From: Tillus elongatus
Lineage: Eukaryota; Arthropoda; Insecta; Coleoptera; Cleridae
NCBI GenBank assembly: GCA_964006375.1
Contig: OZ023265.1
Location: 153,862,547-153,926,546 of the forward strand
Reading direction: 5' to 3'
Length of the DNA: 64,000 nucleotides
Part shown: in pieces, positions 24,991-43,539 of the stretch
Position numbering within the stretch: the stretch's first letter is position 1
Layout: each line of letters begins with the position of its first letter
Program-made: the position numbers and the translations under genes
Notes under the pieces: model-generated
Database searches by the model: none
Told to the model about the DNA's origin: nothing
What the model saw: the letters and a program-made list of their open reading frames with translations, nothing else

Positions 24991-26295
24991 GGTACCAATT
25001 TTTTTTTCATCATGATTTAAGGAGTGAACAAGTCAAGCAAAAATATGGTTGTGACTTCAAAAAACTTATAAAGACGTCATCATTCAGAAATAAGTGACGC
25101 AATAAATGTAATTTTGACGTCATAAGCTGTCAAATGAATAGATAAAATTAACCTGTCCGAGCGTTTTTCTTGAAAAAATTAAATGACTCGTTCATCAATT
25201 ATGATCCAAACTTTATCATCACACTGTACCTAAATTCAGCTCCTATTATGTTTTTAATAAGTTCTTAACAAGTTGAATGCAATGAGAACCGAGAACAACG
25301 AGATAATTTTAACGCTGCTTCAAAATGATAAAATACTCCAACCTTAAACAAACTTTAGTATTTTCATTTTGACAAAGTAACAGAGTGTGTGTGGGGCATT
25401 GTATAGTGCTATTCAAATTCAAAAACTTTGAAATAAACAAAAAGAAATGTTGCGTCTTTGTGCAGGGAACCACGTTGCTTTATACACGTTCTAAAGAACG
25501 TGCAGTAGACTAAAATGGAGTAAAGAAATAAAGAAAAACATAATGTTGGAGAGATATAAAAATGCATTTGCAATAAGTTAATGTTAAAGTTGGGAAGAAG
25601 TAGAAAAGAATATGCTTGTCACGAAGCATCATGTCATGTATTATAGAGCTGAAACTAAAACCAAGAAAGAACGGCATAAATGTCAAGACTGATTCGTATA
25701 AAATCTGAGGAGAACTCAGAAGTAAAATTCCTTAGAATAATAATCATCTTATTCAAGCACGTTCAGAACGACATTAAGATTTTTCTGCGTTTAATATTAG
25801 AATGTTTCCACAAAATTGTAAAATATTCCACTTAAAAGTTTATCGTGTTTTTTACGTTAACTGTGTTTTTTTACTACCTAGCTAGCTACCTCATCTTCAG
25901 ACTTCAACTTTGTAGATTAAATAAAGCGCACTTTCTGCAAAAAATTAAATGCAACAATTTTGCCTCATTTTATTTATTGACACTTATTTATTTAAACGCT
26001 GCTTAGATGGCCACCGATGGGTGTAAATCGCAGACTCAACTTAAAAAAATATTGAAACCCAAAATGGCAGAGAAATTCTAATTGTAGTGTATATACACTT
26101 TTATAACATTACATTACGTCGCATTAACATTTTTAACTAGAAAGTAAAGAAAGACCTCTTTATTATTAATTTTATTAGTAAATTCGAGTGAATTTGTTAC
26201 TGCAAAAATTATTTGTTTGACGAGCAAGCCTTCAAACTTCTTTTATAACCACTGTTCTAAATTGTATGTCGGGGAATCTATTGCCGAAACAATAG
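24991..26295. other. Unassigned AT-rich sequence
   Basis: No gene recognised. It contains an 8-bp-arm palindrome, CACGTTCT-AA-AGAACGTG, at 25485-25502, and otherwise low-complexity AT-rich text. Confidence 0.5.
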
Positions 26296-26301
26296 GTCTC
26301 C

Positions 26302-28571
<2,270 letters not shown>

Positions 28572-28639
28572 ATACATTTTGGGGACTTTTGGATTTAACT
28601 TAGGTGGGAAGTTACAGGCTGTAAATCCAAAACTCGCCA

Positions 28640-29430
28640 CAAAGTGTTGTCCCCCAAAAATTCATATACCGAAAAAATCAATGACACCTATTGTTTCGGC
28701 TATGGATTCCCCAACATGTAATTTAGCAAAATGGTTGACAAATGAGTTTAAAGGCTTGCTCGTCAAACAACCAAGTTTTTCAGTAACAAATTCACTTGAG
28801 TTTTATTAATAAAATTAAAAATGCTAAGTTGGTTGAAGAGGCGGTTTTGATTTCATTTGATATCACCTCACTCTTTCCTAACGTCCCCACGAAGGAAACA
28901 ACGTATTCAGAAGAGTCTGCGAATAATATTTAACATTAACAAATCTTTGTTAAAACAACATATTTTTCAACTCAACAATGAGTTTTTTTCAACAAGCCCA
29001 AAGCACGGCAATGGGCAACCCCCAATTGCCATTTATTGTGGACCATTTCATGAGTAGACTTGAAACAGATCTTTAAAGTAAAAGTGAGTATTTTCCTAGA
29101 GTATGTTTCGTTATGTGGATGATATTTTCGCAGTGTTTAACACAAACATTTGTAACATAGACGATTTTTTCGCCAAATTGAACAACAAATTTTCGACATA
29201 ACATATTTTAAAAAACTTGTTAGGTACCGAAAAGACAAGGATAGTACCTATAAAATGTCGGAAATTTATGAAATAAGTTCTAAAGACTGCTATATTGAAT
29301 ACGTCGGATAAACAAAAAGATCTATTAAAATTATATTTAAAGAACATTTAGAACAATTAACATACGGTACTATAGATAAATATTCCGATGCCCGGCATAT
29401 TTGGGATACTAATCACCACGTAGATAAGTG
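28640..29430 (+). pseudogene. Penelope-like element, RT plus GIY-YIG fragment
   Basis: Frameshifted. Blocks in order: PIVSAMDSPTCNLAKWLTN, SFDITSLFPNVPTKET (Penelope-type motif A), FFQQAQ-STAMGNPQLPFI (motif B, 28985-29035), RLETDL, then a YVDDIF-type catalytic box near 29110-29135, followed by a divergent connection and a GIY-YIG-like module (29240-29430: EISSKDCYIEYVG-type text, QKDLLK, then DTNHHVD). It is the same family as 9868-10586 plus 15868-16420, and it reads through the place where that copy is interrupted. 5'-truncated against the LINE tail. Confidence 0.78.
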
Positions 29431-29489
29431 GTAGTAGTGGTGGTGGAGGTATTTATGACCTTGGAACAGTATTTCCATCAGCCACAGAC

Positions 29490-30580
29490 ATTAGAGCGGC
29501 ACGTCCACCACTCACTTAGTGTTGAAAGACTGGCTCCTATAGCTGTATTACTTTATAGGTTTATTTTTGCTGCAATTAGTATGCCGTACTGAAGAGCTCT
29601 ATTGAGAGCGAAACCGGTCTACGGTTCTAATTGTTGCGAGAATGCATCTAGCCTTACATACTTTGTCCCTATATTGGGGTAGAAATGGGCCAGGGCTAAC
29701 AATTTACTAAATTGTTAGTTAGTTGTATACAGTCTCTATTTTTGTAACACTTTGTGTTATTTTTTTTTATTTTTTTTTATTTAATATTATTGGCTGCGGC
29801 ATCTCAGGCCATTAGCACATTATTTCCCATCATTTAATATTTTTTACAAATTTTCCAGACAAAGTCAACTTGGCTCGCACGGGAATCGAACCCGGGACCT
29901 CTCGCTTTGCAGGCTGGCACCTAGCCACCTGCGCCACGAGGGCGTCCACTTAGTGTTGAAAGACTGGCTACTATAGCCGTATTACTTTATAGGTGTATTT
30001 TTGCTGCAATTAGTATGCCGTACTGAAGAGCTCTAATGAGAGAGAAACCGGTCTACGCATCTAATTGTTGCGAGAATGCATCTAGCCTTACATACTTTAT
30101 CCCTATATAAGAGTAGAAATGGGCCAGGGCTAACAATGTACTAAATTGTTAGTTAGTTGTATACAGTCTCTATTTTTTAACACTTTGTGTTATTTGGAGC
30201 TGGCGTGACAACATACTACATGGTTCCGCAACTAGGTGGCGGCACGTCAACCACTCACTTAGTGTTGAAAGACTGGCTACTATAGCCGCATTACTTTCTA
30301 GGTGTATTTTTGCTGCGATTAGTATGCCGTACTGAAGAGCTCTTTTGAGAGCGAAACCTGTCTACGGTTCTAATTGTTGCGAGAATGCATCTAGCTTTAC
30401 ATACTTTGTCCCTATATTAGGGTAGAAATGGGCCAGGGCTAACAATTTACTAAATTGTTAGTTAGTTGTATACAGTCTCTATTTTTGTAACACTTTGTGT
30501 TATTTGAAGCTGTCACGACAACATACTACTTGGTTCCGCAACTAGGTGGCGGCACGTCCACCACTCACTTAGTATCTAAT
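29490..30580 (+). repeat. Tandem array of the ~300-bp repeat S, three units
   Basis: The phrase CACTCACTTAGTGTTGAAAG recurs near 29508, 29946 and 30254, and its truncated form closes the array near 30561. The last unit is about 308 bp. The first unit is lengthened by a SINE insertion at 29758-29944. The units differ by a few per cent. No ORF. Confidence 0.78.
29758..29944 (-). mobile_element. tRNA-derived SINE
   Basis: On the minus strand the head reads GTGGCGCAGGTGGCTAGG (A box) and then CCGGGTTCGATTCCCGTG (a consensus B box) about 45 nt on, typical of a tRNA-derived Pol III promoter. A ~100-nt body follows and the 3' end is an A-rich tract (plus strand T8-A-T9 at 29760-29778). It interrupts the first unit of the tandem repeat. 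The acceptor arm does not pair fully, so it is a SINE and not a tRNA gene. Confidence 0.75.
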
Positions 30581-31080
30581 AGATGTTATTTAAAACACAA
30601 ACACGCAATCTGAAACTATAGGTGTTATTCGCATTTGGAATACACGTGACGTATTACCCTACTCTCGCGTCTCTCCTGCCCCAGAGTTACCAAACAACCT
30701 ATCTAATCTATGAGCCTTGACAAAACACAACATAATTGCATTTATCTTATAAAAGAGATCAAAATCGACAGAATCTGAGGAGTTAACTTTTAACAGGCAC
30801 TAAACGGCCTACTGTACTGTGCTAACGAAAGAAAAAGAAAGTCAGTGACGCACAGGTTTTTGTTTAAATTAGTGCAGTAATGGCACATAAGTACAGCCCT
30901 CGTGAAGCAGTCCAGCAGTAAAATGTATACCCGTTTAAATATCCTTTGGCTTCCAAATTTCATTTGCATTGCTACCGACGTTTTAAAGAAATTTGCAATA
31001 AAGCGAAGAAGAAATACTTAACACTCTGTAGTTACGAAACGAATCAGAATCAGACCCATGTTTATATGAAAAAGTCTGCA
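30581..31080. other. Unassigned sequence
   Basis: No gene recognised. Ends at another ACGCAGCAAGTGCGTTATGG hairpin motif (31079-31098), which marks an R-type repeat end. Confidence 0.45.
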
Positions 31081-31144
31081 CGCAGCAAGTGCGTTATGGA
31101 AGTGAATTTTCTTAAAATAATTTTAATAGAAAATATGTCTCTTT

Positions 31145-31470
31145 AATTATTATTATTATTATCGTTTATTGGCAAAAATTATACATTATGTTAATACAAT
31201 AAGTCATATGCGACTTGTGCTGTATCATATAACATAATTTAGAAGGTTTAATCCTAAATAGTTTGACAGTCCGACACAAAATTCAATAAACTTCAGATTT
31301 TGACGTACCAAACTTTAATTCTTTTTTCTCTTCTATTTCGCACATTCTAACACTTCAACCATCACCTTCATTTACCATAAATCTCTGCTATTCTATAATG
31401 TCTTTCTAACTGCTATTCTTTCCACGCAACCCATATTTTCACAAAAATTTTTAAATTTGTAGGAGATATT
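31145..31470 (-). repeat. Dispersed repeat U, minus copy
   Basis: Inverse copy of 41140-41460. Shared text includes TTTATTGGCAAAAATTATAC, AATTCAATAAACTTCAGATT and CATCACCTTCATTTACCATA. It begins with (ATT)n next to the shared end, suggesting the 3' tail of a retroelement. No ORF. Confidence 0.65.
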
Positions 31471-31924
31471 AATTCAAGCAAGAATCAATTTGGTCACCGG
31501 TATAATCTATATAGTAGGAACAATGTACCATATTTTACCAACATAACTTTTTTGAAAATATACACAAATTTTCCGAAAATAAACTTGAAACATTTCCGAG
31601 AAAACTCGTTTCTTAGCTGACGAACCTTAGGTTAATATCAAATTGCGTTATTGAATTTTGAAGGGTTCAATGAAAATTCGCTACTAAAACGCACTTACAG
31701 CCTCTCGATTTTTTTACAAACGCATCATATTTCGATGAAAAATGCAAAAATGCAATAAGAAATGTAAAAAAATGTAGGTATCACCAACGACTTATGGGCC
31801 ATCCTGTGGTTGTCAAAATAATGTTATAAGATGCAGCTCAAAACAGCCTATAGGTAACGTATACAATTTTTTCTCGTATCTTGCATAACAACAATTATAT
31901 TGAGCTTTTCCGTAGAAATGCGTC

Positions 31925-32060
31925 ACACTGTATATATCTAAACAGAAAGTAAACCCGCATATGGATTCTAGGGGGCCTAGTTTTCGCTCATTTGAAGAAA
32001 TCGTTTTAGAATTCAAAAGCCGCGGTCTCCTCATTAACGAATTCTCTCTACGAAAATTAG
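31925..32060 (+). repeat. R repeat, arm R2
   Basis: Contains GATTCTAGGGGGCCTAG, GCTCATTTGAAGAAATCG and the GAATTCTCT hairpin end. In this copy the TA core is reduced to a short TATATAT near 31930. Confidence 0.6.
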
Positions 32061-32179
32061 CTAAAAATTATTGACCGTTATACCATAAATGTAACTAATA
32101 GTACTTCCAAAGCATCAGAGAAAGTGTCTATTTGAAACGAATTTTCTGGAACTATTTGATAAAATGAAGACCAATAATG

Positions 32180-32345
32180 GTTTAAGGTGAAACTTGAAGG
32201 GTTTGCAGAACACTCTTTACAAAATCCGTATTTCTGTCAGGTTCTTTGCCTAAATGTTACCAAATTTGACGTTTAAAATCGCGACTTTTTACGTTTTGAG
32301 GAAAACCCCTTTTTTTTTAATGTGTAACTTTTTTTCTTAAAACTT
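32180..32345 (-). repeat. R repeat, distal part of arm R1
   Basis: Reverse copy of the block GGGGTTTTCCTCAAAACGTC ... found also at 37337, 43770 and 63160. Confidence 0.6.
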
Positions 32346-32384
32346 ACAGACCTAAATTTTGGTAAATTATTTACCCTTTATTTA

Positions 32385-32605
<221 letters not shown>

Positions 32606-32689
32606 AACAAGCACTTGTGAAGCAAACAACAATCGGATTAGATAACTGTAAAGTGAAATAAGACTAAATAAATTCATAAAAAGCGAAGT

Positions 32690-32775
32690 CACTAACCAGG
32701 ATTAGAACGCGTCCTCTGGGAGTCGATTATTACGATCACTGTACACCTAGCCGACTGAGCTACGAACTATATACA
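32690..32775 (-). mobile_element. tRNA-like SINE head (weak)
   Basis: The minus strand shows GTAGCTCAGTCGGCTAGGT (good A box / D arm) and GCGTTCTAATCCTGG (B-box-like). Acceptor and T stems do not pair, so it is most likely a degenerate tRNA-derived SINE. Confidence 0.4.
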
Positions 32776-33094
32776 TTTACCAGCAGGAATATCGTATTGT
32801 TCAAGGTTTTACAATTTACATAAATCCTTTTTGATTTACAATGGATTTTTTGGTTATATTTTAACGAAATCTAGAAAAATAACGACTTCGATACATATCT
32901 AGGAGCTTCTTAATCATTTCTTCTATTTTTCACTCACATTCTGATCAATAAATTTTTACATTTTTATCTTTCTTGAATCAGATTTAATTAATTAAAAAGT
33001 AATTTACCTTTAACTTTTTTGTCTTTTGGGATAGAAATCTGAATGTTGGTACGTAGGATACTCTTTATAACGGAACCTATCGTACCGAATTTGG

Positions 33095-35800
<2,706 letters not shown>

Positions 35801-36704
35801 GTCTTATTTTTGGGTGAGCAATCTAAACCACCAGCGACGACACATGTTTTTAAAACACTCTGTATACCTTATCTGATTATTTACAATGTTTCTTTTGAAA
35901 ATGGAACACGACTGAATTATATACCATACTCTTCCTTATTTGCATGCAGCGAGTCATTATGTTTTCAAGACATTCCCACACATCCAAGTGGAAGGAGATA
36001 ATTCAGGCAACACAAGGTAAACAAACACTCGCACCACAATATATCAGACAAAGGATTTATCGTGGTTGATAATTAAATTTACTAACAGTGTTGCAAAACG
36101 GCTAACACGTTAACGGTCAGCAGTTTATACTAAATCACTCATATTTATAGTGTGGAATTAGAAATTTATAAACAGAGTACAAGTATGCATTGCAATGCTG
36201 GAGCCATAGACGGTCTTCGGCTAACCACAGACCACGAGTTGCTCGCACTTGCTGATATAAATCACCGGTGTTTCTAAATCCCGCCGCCGACTACAGCGCC
36301 ACTTTAATCTTGCCTTTAATTGTAATCGCCAAAGCTCATTTTATACTGTCTAAATATTTTCACAACTCAGGGAAAAGACTCTCTCAGATAAAGTGGGTTT
36401 TGAGACAATTTAAATTGGGTTCGTGCGATTTCTGCCATCTTTGTTCGTGATCCTAAAACGCATTTGGATGAGTATAATCCGATGAAGTTGATATCGCATT
36501 ATCAGATTTAATTATAGACGTTTAATATCTGCTGATTTCTTTCAGCCTGTACGTTATAATTGGAAGGTTATAGCAGTTAACTGAAGGCTTGTACTTATAA
36601 CTTAACAGTTAACAAACTTTACTCAAATAACTTGTGTTCTTTATAATTTAGATAGACGAGTGAGAATTTGTTTTTCTACTAACCAACTGGATTTTATATA
36701 CGTT
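35801..36704. other. Unassigned sequence
   Basis: Some locally GC-richer text (36220-36300) but no ORF, splice-site set or family motif that supports a gene. Confidence 0.45.
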
Positions 36705-37560
<856 letters not shown>

Positions 37561-37730
37561 TTAGCTATAGAGTTTATCGTTTAATGGTATATAATTTTTG
37601 TCGAATTTTCGTAGAAAATCAATAAAGCTCAATATATCCGTTATTATATAAGATATGAAAAAAAATTGTATATATTAATTATAGGGTGTCTTGAGCTACA
37701 TCTTAAAATAATATTTGTACAATCAATTGT

Positions 37731-37950
37731 TTCATATTTGAACAGCTCAATTTGCTATTAACCTATAAGGTTGACCAAGAAACGTGTTTTTTTCAGGAAC
37801 ACTTTAAGTTTACTTTTGAAAATGTTTGTACATTTTCACACAATAAAGTTATTTTAATGGAACATGGCACATTGTTTTTACTATATAGGTTACACTGGTA
37901 ACCAAATTTGATGCCTGCTTTCTTAAAAAAACACACATATTTGTTATTAA
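37731..37950 (+). repeat. Direct repeat V, copy 1
   Basis: Shares CAATTTGCTATTAACCTATA and TGGCACATTGTTTTTACTAT with 38096-38315; the offset is 365 bp. No ORF. Confidence 0.8.
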
Positions 37951-38095
37951 AAACATTTTAATGAAATTTTTTTTAATCAAACACGCCTTATGTTATTGCA
38001 TTTTTGTATTTTCCATCGAAATATAATGCATGTTTGTAAGAACAAAAATTCTGGACGCAGTAAGTGCGTTATGGTAGCCAATTTTGATCAAATGC

Positions 38096-38315
38096 TTAAT
38101 ATTTGAATTGCTCAATTTGCTATTAACCTATAAGGTTGACCAAAAAACTAGTTTTTTCGGGAACACTTTAAGTTTACTTTCGGAATTTTTTTTACATTTT
38201 CAAACAATAAAGTTATTTTGATGAAACATGGCACATTGTTTTTACTATATAGATTATACTGGTAACCAAATTTGATGCCTGCTTTCTTAAAAAAACACTC
38301 ATTATTGCTATTAAA
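38096..38315 (+). repeat. Direct repeat V, copy 2
   Basis: Second copy of the unit at 37731. Between the copies lies a GACGCAGTAAGTGCGTTATG hairpin motif, and another follows copy 2 at 38343-38362. Confidence 0.8.
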
Positions 38316-38423
38316 AAATAGTTTTATGAAAATTCACTACCATAACGCACTTGCTGCGTCCCGAGATTTTTTAACTGTTTTTATAGATTCATGCTTTATG
38401 TTATCAATAATCTGAAAATATAA

Positions 38424-38642
38424 TCAGCTAATTATAACAATAATAAACACAACAATCATAGCGAGTTTAATCCATATTTCAAAGGTATTGGTGAGGGCAT
38501 TTCGAATCATGTAAATGTGTCCGATGACGAGGCTCGACAAATGTTGAGAATTCTAAGAAAGACAACAAATAACTCAATTTTCATGTATCTAACCGATCGA
38601 GATGCATTGAAGGAAAGTGTTCACGATATCAAAAGTAAATAA
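38424..38642 (+). other. Unrecognised 72-codon open frame ending in a stop
   Basis: The open stretch ends at TAA 38640-38642. After an Asn-rich start, the last ~55 codons read like ordinary protein (for example GEGISNHVNVSDDEARQMLR then SIFMYLTDRDALKES). No initiating ATG lies at the left end. A possible acceptor (TTTTTATAG, ending 38386) is upstream, but a TAA in frame lies between it and the open stretch. It could be the last exon of a host gene or a captured or decayed fragment. I do not recognise the family. Confidence 0.25.
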
Positions 38643-38663
38643 TTTCCAGATAACTATGGATCG

Positions 38664-41019
38664 TTCTGCGTCCAGAGATTTTTTTTTTTAAGAAACACTT
38701 TAACACGTCAATTTTAATATTGAGGGGGACATGTTTTGACATAAAACTCAACTTTGTCACATTAACCCTTTAAGGGTGGTGATAACAACCCTTATATTTT
38801 AAATAGGGAACATGGGTCGAGTGTTAAATCATTTGAAATCTCTTTCTTTTCTGAATTCAGCACACTAATTTTTTTGGACGTTTTATCAACTCGTTTAAAA
38901 ATTATTTACAGTTGGAGTTGCAAGAACGTATTTAATTCATTGTGATAAGAAATACACTAGTTAGTCAATTTTTCGTCAAAAAGAATAAAAAAGAAAACCA
39001 AACGTCCAAAAAAGTTTATTCAGTTGGGCAAGTGTTCAAATTGTTGACCACCAGCTTCCATACAGAAGTACAAATTCTGTTCAAAACGAGCTCTGACATT
39101 CTGGAGCATTTGTGGAGTTATTAGATGACATTCTTCAACAATGCGTCATCGTAATTCTTCCAGAGACTCCGGTTCTGTTGCGAAAATTCTACTCTTTAAA
39201 TGGCCCCATAGAAAGAAGTCTAAAGGAGTTAAATCCGGTGATATAGGGGGATACTCAATAGCACCTCTACGCCCAATCCATTTCTCTGGAAACTCTGTTG
39301 AAAAACTCCCTATCACGTTGTAAAAAATGCGGAGGAGCTCCATCTTGTTGAAACACTACTTGATTTTCCTGATAGCGATTATCATTTTCAACAATGCCAA
39401 TTAGTAGAGGATAAACGATATCTATCTAGTAACTCCAAATACGTTTCGCCACTCAAATTGCCATCAAGAAAAATTGGTCCGATTAAACGGTCTCCAAAAA
39501 TGCCAGTCCAGACATTCACTTTCTGTGGAGTTTGAGTGTGGACTTCGTGAAAAGTTCTTGGATTATTATCTGCCCAATAACGACAATTATGACGATTGAC
39601 TGTAGAGTTTAATAAAAACGCGCACTCGTCTGAAAAATAGATATTGAACAGAAAGTTCCCATTATTAGCTATTCGTGCAGCCATAACTTCACAAAACTCC
39701 AGCCGCTGATCAAAATCGTGTTCATTCAGTTGTTGTACAAGATGAATTTTATACGGGTGAAATTTATGATGCTTCAATATTCGCTGAATAGTTCTTCTTT
39801 TGATGTTTGAAGCAGTGGTCAATTTTCTCGTGCTCAAAGGGTCTGCAGCAATTTGTCCTAAAACTTCAATTTCAGTAGTCTCATTTCTAACCGGAAATTC
39901 ACGTTCAGGATACCGTTTTTTGTTGGCTACTGAACCACTTTGTCGAAACTTTGGAACTAACTCCAAAATGTATTTTCTGTTAACATGTCTGTTCGGATGT
40001 CGTTGCTAGTCCAGACATTCAATTTCTGTAGAGTTTGAGTGTGGACTTTGTGAAAATTTCTTGGATTATTATCTGCCCAATAAGGACAATTATGACGATT
40101 GCATGTAGAGTTTAATAAAAATGTACACTCGTCTGAAAAACAGATATTAAACAGAAAGTCCCCGTTATCAGCTGTTCGTGCAGTCCTAACTTCACGAAAC
40201 TCCAGCCGCCGATCAAAATGATCTTCATTTCGTTGTTGTACAAGATGAACTTTATACGGGGGAAATTTATGATGCTTCAATATTCGCTGAATAGTTCTTC
40301 TTTTGATATTTGAAACAGTGGCCAATTTTGTCGTGCACAAAGTTGGGTCTGCAGTAATTTGGCCTAAAACTTCAATCTCAATAGTCTCATTTCTAACCGG
40401 AAATTCACGTTCAGGATCCCGTTTTTTGTTGGCTACTGAACCACTTTGACGAAACTTTGCAACTAACTCCAAAATGTATTTTCTGTTAACATGTCTGTTC
40501 GGATGTCGTTCATTAAATAAATTTGTGGTACGGTTGGCACAGTCATCGTTTTTGAAAAAAAGAGTAATTGTTTCAACTCTTCCTTCTACAGAATACACCA
40601 TTGTGTAATTAATTTTCGGTAGTACTATCAAGTATCAAACCGACCGATTAACTGAAATAATAAACCGCATTTCTCTCATTCCGATAAGAAATGTTCTGAT
40701 AGACAAAAACCAAAACATTGACTATCAGCACATTTCTTATCGGAATGAGTGAAATGCGTCTTTGGATCTTCAACTGAGAATAATTTTTAAACGAGTTGAT
40801 AAAACAAAACAAAAATAGTGTTCTGAATTTAGAAAAGAAAGGGCTTTCAAATGATGTAACACTCGACCCATGTTCTCTATTTAAAATATAAGGGTTGTAG
40901 TCACCTCCCTTAAGGGGTTGATGTGACAAAGTTGAGTTTTATGTCAAAACATGTCCCCCTCATTATTAAAACTGAAGTGTTTCAGCGTTTCTTAAAAAAA
41001 TAGATTTCAATGCGCCACC

Positions 41020-41020
<1 letters not shown>
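38664..41020 (-). mobile_element. Family 1 long-TIR transposon with internal duplication
   Basis: The right tip is CAATGCGCCACCC at 41008-41020 with TA following. The left inverted repeat begins abruptly with TGCGTCCAGAGA near 38667, so the outermost ~30 bp are lost. It carries the family's subterminal hairpin (about 40671-40750). Transposase coding sequence on the minus strand contains a ~506-bp partial duplication. Its right end abuts a TA array, its left end does not. Confidence 0.83.
39020..40601 (-). pseudogene. Family 1 transposase, chimeric with 506-bp repeat
   Basis: The start is ATG at 40601 (MVYSVEGRVETITLFF). The frame runs through both HTH regions, the first catalytic Asp (CFSDECTFLLN) and up to LQKLNVW near 40010. 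It then jumps back to the RHPNRHVNRKYILEL segment and reads the same portion again (SDECAFLLN, QTPQKVNVW). The second pass continues to GPIFLDGNLSGETYLELL, frameshifts near 39430, and resumes with RRGAIEYPPISPDLTPLDF (third Asp region) and LWGHLKSRIF. It ends GGQQFEHLPN at the stop codon 39020-39022. The two passes differ by several per cent. Not functional. Confidence 0.85.
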
Positions 41021-41115
<95 letters not shown>

Positions 41116-41119
41116 TATA
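41021..41119. repeat. (TA)n array 18
   Basis: TA array starting at the right border TA of the family 1 transposon, with one interruption near 41110. Confidence 0.97.
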
Positions 41120-41139
41120 ATTTTGCGTGCGATTGTTAA

Positions 41140-41750
<611 letters not shown>

Positions 41751-42690
41751 ATAACCATTTATTCACAATGTATTAAAATTACTATTTACAGCGTCGTGTC
41801 AGATTGTTAACTCTCAACTCACTACTGTCACTGTATGAACCGTTTCCTAGGTAATACATTCTGTACAGACTTAATATTTAATAATAATCAGGTGTCAAAA
41901 ATTCATCTTAAAACGTCACAATTAAAATTCCATTCCAGATTCTGATTTTTGCACCCGTAATAAAACTTAACTAGTCAAATTTAAATAACGAGACCTACAC
42001 AATTATGATTATAGCAAGGCATGGCTGTGCATACACACACACGCACACGAATTCAAACGAAAGAGTTAATACAAAACGTGAACAAAAGGCAAACATACTC
42101 GCACATGAATTCGTATATGTTGTAAAGTTGTTTACGACTTTGGGACAATGATAAATATTTATGTACACATGCAGTCGGTTAAAGGGAAATATGAAAAGGC
42201 CCATAACATGTTATACATGAGTTGTAAAGGCAGTAATAAAACAGATGCATTGCTTTCATTTTCGTTCTTTATATTACTGACAAAGTGCGGTCGGAATATT
42301 ACACCACAGGAAAGCCGCTTATATTGAAAAGCATTTTCTGAGCATTCCCATTTTTCTCTTCTAAATATACTCTCATTTATGTTTGATGTAGCTAGTTAGT
42401 CAAAGTCCTTTTACGATATAAATCATTTACCTCTTACTCTCGTGAGTTTAAACTTGTACTTAGTTTGATCCAAACATGGATATTTTAATTAAGTGGTAAA
42501 TGGGATGATCCGAACATGAGGCCTATTTAGTTTTTCATAAATAATAGTCAGCAGATTTTTTGAAGCGCACTTTATACCTTGCACAGAGACTCAACTACAT
42601 TAGTGAAAGTAGTTTAGTTTACCAAAACAACTAATGACTGATTTTAGATGATATATGGTGTTTTGCAAATTTTGTGTTTATTATTCAATA
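41751..42690. other. Unassigned AT-rich sequence
   Basis: No gene supported; a short CACACACACGCACACG run lies near 42034. Confidence 0.45.
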
Positions 42691-42917
42691 ATTTTTAGCG
42701 AATTTTTCGTAAAACGAAAAATTCACTAATGAGGACATCCGTGTGACATACCTGACATCCTCTGATCACCAGTGGCAGTTATTTTTTTCCTTTAAATGCC
42801 TATAACTTTTTCTTGTTTCAATTTAGAAATGTGAATTATCGGTGTATAGGGTAAGTTGGATTGTGTAAATGTATATGTCAAATTTGGTTGTCCTATCTTT
42901 GTTATCTTCTGAGTTAT

Positions 42918-43447
42918 AGTACAGGCAATAGAGCATTTTTTTCTGCTTTAAACTACAGGAGTTTTTTTTTTCAAAGATAGGTTCAGAATGACGTACTGAA
43001 TGTAAAAACACAAAATCCTTCCAAATTAGGAGGCCGGAAGTGCCGCCATTTTGAGAAAAACCGTTTCGACCTATATCCCCGCAACCGTACACTTTAGGCC
43101 AAAAATGGTAATGACCTTTATTGTAGATAATTGCATTTCTCATATTTTTTGTTTAATTTTTTTTTTATATCACTCACCGTTTACAACTTATACGACTATT
43201 AGTATTCATTTATTGACATTTTTACCTATATCTTTGTTAATAATTGTTTAAAAAATAAAATGCTTATAACTTAACTTTTCAATCGACAACTTTTCTAGAA
43301 CTTTTACTTAAAACTTTTTTTCTAAAATTATTATTAGTGCATTTTCTTTAAAAAAAATTACTGAGACCTCGAACTTTCGAAATTTGAAAAAAAATTTTGA
43401 TATAGGCGCTAATTATGCCCCCCAGAATACATATCCGGGGTCAGTTT

Positions 43448-43539
<92 letters not shown>

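Noticed and set aside
25485..25502. Palindromic hormone or heat-shock response element
   Set aside because: A single 8-bp-arm palindrome with no gene nearby; could be chance.
29870..29942. tRNA gene
   Set aside because: Good A and B boxes, but the acceptor stem does not pair and an A-tailed body follows; called SINE instead.
32690..32775. tRNA gene
   Set aside because: The D-arm-like sequence is good, but acceptor and T stems fail to pair.
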